A stretch of 64,000 bases of DNA. It comes from Chryseobacterium sp. G0162. GTDB taxonomy: Bacteria; Bacteroidota; Bacteroidia; Flavobacteriales; Weeksellaceae. A program made the translations under genes and the position numbers. Where the stretch lies: the NCBI RefSeq assembly GCF_003815715.1, contig NZ_CP033922.1, positions 2,386,001 through 2,450,000 of the forward strand. Reading direction: 5' to 3'. The notes beneath the pieces are model-generated. The model ran no database searches. It was given only the letters and a program-made list of their open reading frames with translations, and was not told the DNA's origin. Shown here one piece after another: positions 42,171-50,228 of this stretch (its first letter is position 1; every line of letters starts with the position of its first letter).

Positions 42171-43967
42171 ATGAAAAGTATTTTATCGAAAAGTATTCTG
42201 GGACTGGGGCTCTTGATTGGCCTTGCCTCGTGCAAAAAGACCGATTCTCCCCTAACAAAGGTGACTCCTACCAATCTGGATTCTATTGCATCCAATTATT
42301 ATGAACAGTATCTTAAACTCTATCCTTTAGATGCAACTTCTCAGGGAGATCTAAGATATAATGACCAACTTCCCATCAATATTGATAAAGATTTCATCTC
42401 AGGAGAAATTGCTTTTTACAATTCGGTACAGAAACAGCTGGAAAATGTAGATTATAAGGCACTTTCTGATGAAGACAAAGTGGTATACGATGTATTGGAT
42501 TATACTTTAAAAGATAAAATTGAAGCCTATGCCTATCATCCGGAATATATCCCGTTCACTCAGTTTGGAGGTCTTCCTTTGAACTTTCCTTTGTACGGAA
42601 GCGGACAGGGAAGCCAGCCTTTCAAAACTGAAAAAGATTACAGTGATTGGCTCAAAAGAATGGAAAAATTCCCGGAATGGATGGATGCAGCTGCAGATAA
42701 CTTCCGTGAAGGGATTAATAATAAAATAGTGCTTCCTAAAAAACTGATTGTGAAAATGATTCCTCAAATGAAAGCCGAGGAAATCACGACTCAGGATATG
42801 GAGAAAAATATTTTCTATGGCCCGATTAAAAACTTCCCGAAGAATTTCACTCAGGCTCAAAAAGATAAATTTTCAGCACTTTACAAGGACGCTATTACTA
42901 AAAAAATTATTCCGGCCTATACTAAAATGGGAGCATTCCTTGAAAAAGAATATCTACCAAAAGGCAGAGATACTGACGGATACAACAGTCTTCCTAACGG
43001 AAATGAAATCTATGGTTATTATGTAAAAAGCTGGACAACAACGAAAAAATCTCCGGATGAGATCAACAAAATCGGACAACAGCAGGTTGCTATGCTTCGC
43101 GCAGAAATGGAGAAAGTAAAGCAGCAGGTTGGTTTTAAAGGAACCCTGGAAGAGTTTATCACTTATGTGAAAACAGATCCAAAAGCAATGCCTTATAAGA
43201 CGTCTAAGGATGTCTTAAATGGATTCAATAGCATTCTGACAAAGATTACTCCGAAGCTGAAGACTATGTTCAACGTTACTCCTAAAACAAAGTTTGAGAT
43301 CAGACAAACGGAAAAATTCAGAGAAGCCAGTGCAAGTGCAGAATATATTCCCGGAACTCCTGATGGAAAAAGAGCTGGAATTTTCTATGTTCCACTTCCT
43401 GATCCTACCAAGTTCAATGTCACTTCAGGAATGGAATCTTTATTCTTACACGAAGCGATTCCGGGTCACCATTATCAGGTTTCTCTGCAACAGGAGAACA
43501 CAAAACTTCCAAAATTCATGAGATTCGGATGGTTTGGAGCGTATGGAGAAGGATGGGCACACTATTGTGAGACTTTAGGTCCTGAATTTGGTTTGTATAC
43601 TGATCCTTACCAGAAAATGGGTTATTTAAGTGACCAGATGCTTAGAGCGGTAAGATTAGTAGTAGATACTGGCTTACACACTGGAAAAATGAGCAGAGAA
43701 GAAGCTATAAAGTATTTTCTGAGCAATATTTCTTATGATGAAGGAGCGGCAATAGCTGAAGTGGAAAGATATATGGCTATGCCGGGGCAGGCTTTAGGAT
43801 ATAAAATAGGGTCTTTAAGAATCCGTGAATTGAGAGAAAAATATCAGAAAGAGCTGGGTAATAAGTTTAATCTGGCAAGCTTCCATGATGAAGTATTAAG
43901 CCAAGGATGCCTTCCATTAGATGTTCTGAACAGAAAGATGGAGCTTTGGGCTAAAAAACAAAAATAA
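42171..43967 (+). CDS. DUF885 lipoprotein, predicted zinc peptidase
   Basis: Start at MKSILSKSIL; 598 residues. The lipobox 'GLASCKK' gives a lipidated Cys near residue 20. The HExxH-type site H427-E428-A-I-P-G-H-H ('LFLHEAIPGHHYQ') is the DUF885 hallmark; 'EGWAHYCETLG' supplies the third ligand. 'DQMLRAVRLVVDTGLH' and 'PGQALGYKIG' are also family motifs. A periplasmic or outer-leaflet peptidase of unknown substrate. Confidence 0.88.
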   Translation: MKSILSKSILGLGLLIGLASCKKTDSPLTKVTPTNLDSIASNYYEQYLKLYPLDATSQGDLRYNDQLPINIDKDFISGEIAFYNSVQKQLENVDYKALSDEDKVVYDVLDYTLKDKIEAYAYHPEYIPFTQFGGLPLNFPLYGSGQGSQPFKTEKDYSDWLKRMEKFPEWMDAAADNFREGINNKIVLPKKLIVKMIPQMKAEEITTQDMEKNIFYGPIKNFPKNFTQAQKDKFSALYKDAITKKIIPAYTKMGAFLEKEYLPKGRDTDGYNSLPNGNEIYGYYVKSWTTTKKSPDEINKIGQQQVAMLRAEMEKVKQQVGFKGTLEEFITYVKTDPKAMPYKTSKDVLNGFNSILTKITPKLKTMFNVTPKTKFEIRQTEKFREASASAEYIPGTPDGKRAGIFYVPLPDPTKFNVTSGMESLFLHEAIPGHHYQVSLQQENTKLPKFMRFGWFGAYGEGWAHYCETLGPEFGLYTDPYQKMGYLSDQMLRAVRLVVDTGLHTGKMSREEAIKYFLSNISYDEGAAIAEVERYMAMPGQALGYKIGSLRIRELREKYQKELGNKFNLASFHDEVLSQGCLPLDVLNRKMELWAKKQK

Positions 43968-43971
43968 AAAC

Positions 43972-44003
43972 AAAAGGTGCTGAAAAAAACAGTACCTTTT
44001 TTC
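43972..44003 (+). terminator. Terminator after the DUF885 gene
   Basis: Stem AAAAGGTGCTG / CAGTACCTTTT (one G-T wobble), 7-nt loop, six T residues. Confidence 0.85.
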
Positions 44004-44048
44004 TTGTCTTTCTTATTCAAAAAATTGAATAATTAAAAAAATAAAAAC

Positions 44049-44495
44049 ATGATCACAGAAAGCCTCAGATCTCTTTACAACAGAGATTTAAATAAACTGA
44101 AAACAGAGATAGAAGCTTATCAAAAAGAAGAAAACCTTTGGAAAGTTGATAAAAACATTTCCAATTCTGCAGGAAATCTATGTCTGCACCTGATAGGAAA
44201 CCTTAATCATTTCATCGGAACCTACCTTGGGAACACCGGTTATGTAAGGAATCGTGAGTTAGAGTTTTCATTAAAAGACGTTCCAAGAGCAGAACTTATT
44301 GACAAAATAGGGGCAACAGCAACCATGATAGATTTTGTTGTAAGCCAACTTCCGGAGAGCGAAATGGAAAAAGAATATCCACTTGTTGTTTTTGAAGATA
44401 AAATGACAACAGGCTATTTTCTGATTCATCTGCTCTCTCATCTGGATTATCATTTAGGACAGATTAATTATCATAGACGGTTATTGGATATTTAG
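44049..44495 (+). CDS. DinB-like protein (DUF1572)
   Basis: 148 residues, four-helix bundle. His ligands appear as 'LCLHLIGNLNHFIGTYLG' and 'HLLSHLDYHLGQINYHRR', the DinB/YfiT metal triad pattern. Many relatives are thiol-S-transferases or have unknown activity. Stand-alone gene. Confidence 0.8.
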   Translation: MITESLRSLYNRDLNKLKTEIEAYQKEENLWKVDKNISNSAGNLCLHLIGNLNHFIGTYLGNTGYVRNRELEFSLKDVPRAELIDKIGATATMIDFVVSQLPESEMEKEYPLVVFEDKMTTGYFLIHLLSHLDYHLGQINYHRRLLDI

Positions 44496-44555
44496 TTTTT
44501 TACAGTCTATTGAATACAAAGGAAATAAGGTGATATCACGCTGCGCTTTATCTTA

Positions 44556-44624
44556 AGTTCGCAAGGACGCTTTACTCAGCTAAGAATTTGATTTCCACAA
44601 CTAAATGAAGTATCCTTGCGAACT
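44556..44624. repeat. 12-bp perfect inverted repeat, dispersed-repeat type
   Basis: AGTTCGCAAGGA (44556-44567) / TCCTTGCGAACT (44613-44624), 45-nt loop, in a gene-free region between two convergent genes. A 'GCAAGGACGC' motif of this kind recalls flavobacterial intergenic repeats; family assignment is by memory. Confidence 0.6.
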
Positions 44625-44675
44625 ATTTTAATGCAATTATTATAAAATTCGCGAACATTACACTAGAAATGTTGG

Positions 44676-45296
44676 CTATTTTTCAAACATCATTTTGGTA
44701 ATAAAGTCTTTCTCTCCCTTTCCTCTTGCCGGAGAATATTCCCTTCCATAGAAAATGATCTGAAGATGAAGTTTGTTCCATACTTCTTCGGGAAATAATT
44801 TCTTGGCATCCTTTTCCGTTTCCACTACATTTTTCCCTGAAGTAAGTTTCCATTGTGTCATCAGGCGGTGAATATGGGTATCTACCGGAAAAGCTGGGAA
44901 TCCAAATCCCTGGCTCATCACTACAGAAGCCGTCTTATGTCCAACCCCCGGAAGCGCCTCTAATTCTTCGTATGTTTGCGGAACAATACCATTATGCCTC
45001 TCCAGTAACAGTTCGGCCATTCTCTTTAAGTTTTTGGCTTTGGTATTGGATAATCCTATTTCTTTAATTAATTCCTTGATCTGAAATTCTTCCAATTTCG
45101 CCATTCTCTGTGGAGTTCCTGCAACCTCGAAAAGGTTTGGGGTAACTTCATTTACTTTTTTATCTGTCGTCTGTGCAGAAAGGGCAACGGCAACCATTAA
45201 AGTATAAGGATCAGTGTGATCCAAAGGAATAGGCGTAGTAGGATACAATTTATCCAGTTCAATCTGAACGAGCTCAGCTCTTTGCTTTTTTGTCAT
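44676..45296 (-). CDS. nth: Endonuclease III-like DNA glycosylase lacking the Fe-S loop
   Basis: Start at MTKKQR (45296); an in-frame TTG further upstream overlaps the -7 box. 206 residues. HhH-GPD core: 'LEALPGVGHKTA' with catalytic Lys K121 and 'PVDTHIHRL' with D139, so bifunctional glycosylase/AP-lyase activity is expected. The C-terminus reads 'FYGREYSPARGKGEKDFITK' and lacks all four Cys of the usual [4Fe-4S] loop. It repairs oxidised pyrimidines. Divergent from bcp, 33 bp between ATGs. Confidence 0.92.
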   Translation of the reverse strand: MTKKQRAELVQIELDKLYPTTPIPLDHTDPYTLMVAVALSAQTTDKKVNEVTPNLFEVAGTPQRMAKLEEFQIKELIKEIGLSNTKAKNLKRMAELLLERHNGIVPQTYEELEALPGVGHKTASVVMSQGFGFPAFPVDTHIHRLMTQWKLTSGKNVVETEKDAKKLFPEEVWNKLHLQIIFYGREYSPARGKGEKDFITKMMFEK

Positions 45297-45304
45297 TTTA
45301 CCCT

Positions 45305-45312
45305 TAAATTTG
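45305..45312 (+). promoter_or_regulatory. -7 box for bcp, overlapping nth promoter region
   Basis: TAAATTTG, perfect TAnnTTTG, 17 nt before the bcp ATG. The leftward box for nth begins 3 nt to the right, so the two start sites face across each other. Confidence 0.6.
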
Positions 45313-45314
45313 AA

Positions 45315-45322
45315 CAAAATTA
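45315..45322 (-). promoter_or_regulatory. -7 box for nth, overlapping bcp promoter region
   Basis: Minus-strand TAATTTTG, perfect TAnnTTTG, 18 nt before the nth ATG at 45296. Confidence 0.6.
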
Positions 45323-45329
45323 AATCATT

Positions 45330-45779
45330 ATGTTGAAAGTTGGAGATAAATTACCTCAATTTGAAGGAACGAATCAAGATGGAGAAGCAGTATCTTCATC
45401 AAACTTAATCGGAAAAAAATTAGTTGTTTTCTTTTATCCACAGGCTAGTACTCCTACATGTACTGTTGAAGCTTGCAATCTGAGTGACAATTATTCAAAG
45501 CTTGAAAAAGCTGGATATCAGCTATTGGGAGTAAGTGGAGACTCTGTAAAAAAACAGAAAAATTTCCATAGTAAATTTGCTTTTCCTTATGATCTTATTG
45601 CGGATGAAAACCGTGATATTATTGAAAAATTTGGGGTTTGGCAGGAGAAAAAGACGTTTGGAAAAACGTATATGGGAATTGTAAGAACCACATTTATTTT
45701 TGATGAAAATGGCGTTTGTACAAGAGTTATTGAGAAAGTAACTTCAAAAACAGCTGCTGAACAGATCTTAGAAGGATAA
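45330..45779 (+). CDS. bcp: Thiol peroxidase Bcp (peroxiredoxin Q)
   Basis: 149 residues. 'STPTCTVEACNLSDNY' has the peroxidatic Cys C44 and resolving C49, four residues apart as in PrxQ/Bcp. 'PYDLIADENRDI' and 'FGVWQEK' are typical. It reduces H2O2 and organic hydroperoxides with thioredoxin. Divergent from endonuclease III. Confidence 0.94.
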   Translation: MLKVGDKLPQFEGTNQDGEAVSSSNLIGKKLVVFFYPQASTPTCTVEACNLSDNYSKLEKAGYQLLGVSGDSVKKQKNFHSKFAFPYDLIADENRDIIEKFGVWQEKKTFGKTYMGIVRTTFIFDENGVCTRVIEKVTSKTAAEQILEG

Positions 45780-45802
45780 TTTCCAGTACTGATAAAAAGA
45801 AA

Positions 45803-45834
45803 AAAAATCCACAAGAGTCTTTGTGGATTTTTTG
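45803..45834. terminator. Bidirectional terminator
   Basis: Perfect 9-bp stem AATCCACAA / TTGTGGATT, 6-nt loop, flanked by runs of A and T; lies between convergent genes. Confidence 0.92.
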
Positions 45835-45845
45835 TATTGTAATGA

Positions 45846-46379
45846 TTATTCTGTTTCGTAATAATTCAGTTCTTCTGTTTCACCGGGCAGGGTAACATGT
45901 TTCTTAAACTTCAACCCTAATTTTTCGATCAGTTTTTGTGAAGAAAGGTTATCTTTTGATATAATTGCAGATATTTTTGGCAGTCCAAATTCTTCCATAC
46001 CGATCGATTTCACCTTCTGAGCCGCTTCATAAGCATACCCTTTACCTTCAAATTCTTCCAATAAAGAATAACCGATATCTACAATGTCAAGCCCTTCTCT
46101 TTCAAAGATTCCCACGGCTCCTATTTTTTCGTTAGTATCCTTGGTTATTAAAAGGTAGTTCCCGAACCCCAGTCTTTCGATCTGTGGGGCAAATCTGTTG
46201 AGGATATAGTTTTCAGCATCTTCAATTGTATTTACATTTCGGTTACCGATATATTGAACAAATTTAGGCCGATTATAAAGTTCAAAAATAAAATCTCTGT
46301 CTTCACCAGACATGGGACGAAGTATCAGTCGTTCAGTTTGATAGGTATTATCTGCGTTTGGGTGTTTTTTGAGGCTCAT
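45846..46379 (-). CDS. GNAT acetyltransferase, RimJ/RimL type
   Basis: 177 residues opening 'YQTERLILRPMSGEDRDF'. 'IGAVGIFEREGLDIVDIGYSLLEEFEGKGYAYEAAQKV' is the acetyl-CoA-binding motif A; 'ISKDNLSSQKLIEKLGL' is typical of the family. Its first 32 nt overlap the upstream exported-protein gene, so it is probably translationally coupled. Substrate unknown. Confidence 0.85.
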   Translation of the reverse strand: MSLKKHPNADNTYQTERLILRPMSGEDRDFIFELYNRPKFVQYIGNRNVNTIEDAENYILNRFAPQIERLGFGNYLLITKDTNEKIGAVGIFEREGLDIVDIGYSLLEEFEGKGYAYEAAQKVKSIGMEEFGLPKISAIISKDNLSSQKLIEKLGLKFKKHVTLPGETEELNYYETE

Positions 46380-47013
46380 TTTTCTTTGGTTCTTCTTTTT
46401 TTTCGACTTTTAGAAGTCTTGGGTTATTAGCACATTTTTTATTGTAAAGCTCAATATAGGTCCCATTATCTTTTACATTCGTTACAAGCCCGGTTGTTTT
46501 ATTAACCGTTAATGTGTAATGGGTTTTCTGATAAGGGCATTCCTTTGAAGTTAGTTTTCCAAGGTCCAGGTAGTAGTTCTTTTGATCTTCATGATAATTA
46601 CCTGCAAGATCTTTGAATTCCTCATCCACCATATAACCATCGGAAGCCAATATAATAGCAGCTTCCTGAGCATTATCAATTTTTCCTACAAAATTCTTTA
46701 AAGTTTCTGTATCAAGAATGTAATTAATTTTCCCTCCGGAAGAATAGGCTATATAATAAAAACTGTCTTCATTAGGAAACAGATTAAATCCGGAAAACTG
46801 GGGTGTATAGCTTAACTTCCCTCCGGAAGTTTTAATCTCCTCTCCTTTTCCATAGCTGTTGTATACCAAAACCCAGGAATCTACCTTAGCATCAGGTTCA
46901 ATTCTCTGTAATATATTGGAGATACCAGAAAACTTTTTCTTTTCCTGAGCATATCCCAGAATACTAAAAAGTAAAAGGGCTAAAGTCGCGAATCGGAGTG
47001 TATATTTAATCAT
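46348..47013 (-). CDS. Exported hypothetical protein
   Basis: 221 residues; signal peptide ending 'ILGYAQ', then a beta-rich domain and a Lys/Glu/Pro tail ('KKEEPKKNEP'). Two Cys late in the protein (ECPYQ, KKCANN) could form a disulfide. The 3' end overlaps the GNAT gene by 32 nt. Unrecognised; periplasmic or surface. Confidence 0.6.
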   Translation of the reverse strand: MIKYTLRFATLALLLFSILGYAQEKKKFSGISNILQRIEPDAKVDSWVLVYNSYGKGEEIKTSGGKLSYTPQFSGFNLFPNEDSFYYIAYSSGGKINYILDTETLKNFVGKIDNAQEAAIILASDGYMVDEEFKDLAGNYHEDQKNYYLDLGKLTSKECPYQKTHYTLTVNKTTGLVTNVKDNGTYIELYNKKCANNPRLLKVEKKEEPKKNEPQKTPKRR

Positions 47014-47045
47014 AGCCTAAAAATAAGCATAAAAGATACCAAATA

Positions 47046-48128
47046 CTACATAAATTTATCTCCTTTCTTGAAATTTTTCAGATCCAGAACATAATCCTTG
47101 ATGAATTGGTCATTGTCTCTGGGGCAAATAAGAAGAGCTTTGTCTGTATCTACTACGATATAGTTTTCAAGACCGTCAATAATAACTGCTTTGTTGTTAT
47201 TTTTTAAACGGATAATATTTCCTTTTGAATTATAAGTGAGTAAATGCTTTATTTTCACTGCATTTTCGTTCTTATCCTTTTCTGTATTTTCATAGATAGA
47301 AGTCCATGTTCCAAGATCACTCCAACCCAGATCAGATGGAATAACGTATACATTTTTGGCTTTCTCTAAAATTCCATTATCAATGGAAATTTTCTGAACC
47401 TTAGGATAAATGATTTCTATACAGTTATTTTCTTTCTCAGAATTGTATTCACAAGCCATAAAATGTTGTGTCATATCGGGAAGATAACTCTCGAAGGCAT
47501 GTTGAATACTTTTGATATTCCAGATAAAAATTCCTGCATTCCAAAGGAAATCACCGCTTTCCAAAAAGTTTTGGGCAATTTCAAGAATTGGTTTTTCAGT
47601 AAATGTTTTTACTTTGAAATATTCTGAATTTTTCTTTTCTACAAACTGGATGTATCCATAGCCTGTATCAGGTCTTGTTGGGGTAATTCCCAGTGTTACC
47701 AGGTAGTCATTTTTAGAAGCTAAGTCAAATGCCAGCATTACTTTTTCCAGAAATACATCTTCCTTCAGGATCAGATGGTCTGCCGGAAGAACAATCATAG
47801 TAGCATTCGGATTGATCTCACCAATTTTATTAGCCATGTACAGATTACAGGCTGCTGTATTTTTCATCAGAGGCTCTCCCACAATATTTTCCTCAGGAAT
47901 TTCCGGAAGTTGCTGATGGGAAAGCGCAATATATTCTTTATTTGTAATAACGAATATATGTTCTTTTGGAATTACCTTGCTGATTCTATCATAAGTCTGC
48001 TGAATCATGGTACGTCCTGTTCCTAAAATATCCTGAAATTGTTTGGGAAATTTCTGCGTGCTCATTGGCCAGAATCTGCTCCCGATTCCTCCAGCCATTA
48101 TTACGCAGTATCTATCTGATTTTAACAT
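47046..48128 (-). CDS. manC: Mannose-1-phosphate guanylyltransferase
   Basis: 360 residues. 'MAGGIGSRFWPMSTQKFPKQF' is the nucleotidyltransferase signature with the PPi-binding loop; 'GEPLMKNTAAC' and 'FTEKPILEIAQNFLESGDFLWNAGIFIW' complete the GDP-mannose site. No C-terminal isomerase domain, so it is the single-function form. GDP-mannose feeds surface glycans. Two nt from the SprT-like gene. Confidence 0.93.
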   Translation of the reverse strand: MLKSDRYCVIMAGGIGSRFWPMSTQKFPKQFQDILGTGRTMIQQTYDRISKVIPKEHIFVITNKEYIALSHQQLPEIPEENIVGEPLMKNTAACNLYMANKIGEINPNATMIVLPADHLILKEDVFLEKVMLAFDLASKNDYLVTLGITPTRPDTGYGYIQFVEKKNSEYFKVKTFTEKPILEIAQNFLESGDFLWNAGIFIWNIKSIQHAFESYLPDMTQHFMACEYNSEKENNCIEIIYPKVQKISIDNGILEKAKNVYVIPSDLGWSDLGTWTSIYENTEKDKNENAVKIKHLLTYNSKGNIIRLKNNNKAVIIDGLENYIVVDTDKALLICPRDNDQFIKDYVLDLKNFKKGDKFM

Positions 48129-48130
48129 TC

Positions 48131-48721
48131 TTAGCTACATTTTTCTACCCTTGCTAAAGGCTTGAAAGAATACTTCCTTCCCGTAGCCAGGTTCTTACAA
48201 AGATAGTTTTTTTTAATCAGACCTTCTAATAAATACTTTTCGTTGCGATATATAAAAAATTCTCCTTTTTGAAGCTGCTCGATAAAATGGAGGCTATCAT
48301 CTTGTTTTTCAGTATGAAAATATCTTACAAGATCAGGGCTCGCCATAAAATTAGCCTTTGGTGATTTTGAAAATTTCACAATGATAGGTTTCAGTTCTTC
48401 ATCGTAAATTTCAAGGCTTTCCAGCAGCATATTTCTAAAGGTTTCTTTCCATTCATTACCATGGGGAGAAATTCTTCTTCCGTATTTTTCAAAAGCAATC
48501 AGGTGTGCAAGTTCATGAGTAAGCACAAAGAAAAAAAGTTGTGGAGTAAGCGTAGAGTTTACTGTAATTTCATGAGAATTATCCGGAAGCTTTCTATAAT
48601 CTCCCAGTTTAGAATTCCTGTTTCTTGTGACTTTTATATGAATATAATAATCTGAAAACCAAATTCTTAAATACTTAAGCGTGTTTTGTGGTAAATATTT
48701 TTCTAACGATTGGATAGACAT
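48131..48721 (-). CDS. SprT-like metallopeptidase-domain protein
   Basis: 196 residues. H69-E70-L-A-H73 in 'VLTHELAHLIAFEKY' with a downstream H87 in 'SPHGNEWKETF' matches the SprT/Spartan zincin core. A C-terminal tail has 'KNYLCKNLATGRKYSF', a possible half zinc-ribbon. Eukaryotic Spartan degrades DNA-protein crosslinks; bacterial SprT-like roles are unknown. Operon with tolC and manC. Confidence 0.88.
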   Translation of the reverse strand: MSIQSLEKYLPQNTLKYLRIWFSDYYIHIKVTRNRNSKLGDYRKLPDNSHEITVNSTLTPQLFFFVLTHELAHLIAFEKYGRRISPHGNEWKETFRNMLLESLEIYDEELKPIIVKFSKSPKANFMASPDLVRYFHTEKQDDSLHFIEQLQKGEFFIYRNEKYLLEGLIKKNYLCKNLATGRKYSFKPLARVEKCS

Positions 48722-48722
48722 T

Positions 48723-50045
48723 CTACAAACTTAGTGGAATTCCTGCATAGAAATTCAATAATTTAAGGCTGAAAAGATAATTATATTTCGCCTGCGCTAC
48801 TGATCCCTGTGCATTTGCATAATTATTTCTTGCAACATTAACGTCGTAAATGGTTGTTTTTCCCGCCGCGTAACTCTTATCTGCAAAATCAAGTGCCAGC
48901 TTAGAGCTTTTTTCTGCTTCTAATGCAGCTAAATATGATTCATAGTTCGCATCAGCATCAAACTGAGCCTTCTGTATATTCTGTCTTACGGTTTGTTTTT
49001 GTTGTTCAAGGGTAATTTTGCTAACGCTTTCATTTAATTTAGACTGCTCAACCTGTAATTTTGTTTTCCCTTTATTGAAGATAGGGATGTTCAATGACAA
49101 TCCTACATTTTGTCCAAACTGATCTTTATATTGTTCAAAAAAAGTTCCCTGTACGATACCGGGAGGAACATTAAATGATCTGTTGTAGAAAGTATTAAGC
49201 CCAGCACTCGCTGTTAATGTAGGCCAGAATGCTGTTTTACTTACCTCAGTTTGTGCTTCGGCAGATCTTATCCTGCTTTCGGCGGCTTTGATCTGAGGCT
49301 GAATTTCATAGGCTTTTGTCAGAACCTCATCAGTAGTTACCAACTGTGAATCTAATGCTTCAGGGACATCTACATTTTCTACATCAAAATCTTTATAATC
49401 TGAAAGCTGTAAAAGCTGAGCGATTGCAAATAGAGCTCTTCCCACATTAACTTCTGCTGTTTTTAGATTTTGTTTTTCTCTGGCTAGTGCTGCTTCGGCT
49501 TCTGCCAAAACAGTTTGGGCTGTAGTTCCAACCTGGGTTGTTATCTTCGCTCTATCGTACTGTTTTTTAGCATTTTCTACAGCACTTTGAGAAATCTTAA
49601 CAATTTCTTTGTTTAGCAAAGCTGTTAAGTATTGTTGGGCAATTTGTACAGAGATATCATTTTTGATGGCTTCGATATCGTATTGGCTGGCTTCTACATC
49701 AAACTGAAGCTTTCTCACATTCTTCTCTAATCTTCCATTATTGTAGACCAGAACATCGGCACTTACTCCAACACTGTTATTGAATCTATCGTTTCTATAA
49801 CTACCTGCTCCTAATGATCCTTGTCCGAAACTCACTCCGTTCATCATACTTCCCGATACAGAAGGTAAATAATCTTTTCTGGCTGCTTTAAGGTTGTATT
49901 CTTGATTTTGCTTGGTATATTGATTTTGGATAACCTGAAGATTATGCTCCACTGCATAGCTTACACACTCTTTTAAGGACCATTTCTTCTGAGCACTTAA
50001 ACCCAGATAGCCTAATCCAAAAACGATAATCCAAACTTTTTTCAT
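48723..50045 (-). CDS. TolC-family outer-membrane efflux protein
   Basis: 440 residues; signal peptide ending 'LSAQ'. Two halves of the OEP fold with long coiled coils: 'WSLKECVSYAVEHNLQVIQNQ' at the start and 'SVSKITLEQQKQTVRQNIQKAQ' later; 'AGKTTIYDVNVARNNYANAQG' near the end is typical. Forms a trimeric tunnel for RND or type I exporters. No inner-membrane partner is encoded beside it. Confidence 0.92.
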   Translation of the reverse strand: MKKVWIIVFGLGYLGLSAQKKWSLKECVSYAVEHNLQVIQNQYTKQNQEYNLKAARKDYLPSVSGSMMNGVSFGQGSLGAGSYRNDRFNNSVGVSADVLVYNNGRLEKNVRKLQFDVEASQYDIEAIKNDISVQIAQQYLTALLNKEIVKISQSAVENAKKQYDRAKITTQVGTTAQTVLAEAEAALAREKQNLKTAEVNVGRALFAIAQLLQLSDYKDFDVENVDVPEALDSQLVTTDEVLTKAYEIQPQIKAAESRIRSAEAQTEVSKTAFWPTLTASAGLNTFYNRSFNVPPGIVQGTFFEQYKDQFGQNVGLSLNIPIFNKGKTKLQVEQSKLNESVSKITLEQQKQTVRQNIQKAQFDADANYESYLAALEAEKSSKLALDFADKSYAAGKTTIYDVNVARNNYANAQGSVAQAKYNYLFSLKLLNFYAGIPLSL

Positions 50046-50228
50046 ATATAAATGTTTATTTGTTTTTAATGGTCATATGAAATCTACGTCATCTTCATCA
50101 GTATTTGTGTCTGCAAATCATGACGATTTCATATTAAGATTTTTCCCTATTAGACGAAGTAAATATAAAAAAGTTACAGATTGAAAAAAATAGTTTTATT
50201 TTAATAAAACTTTTGAGAATTTTGTATC

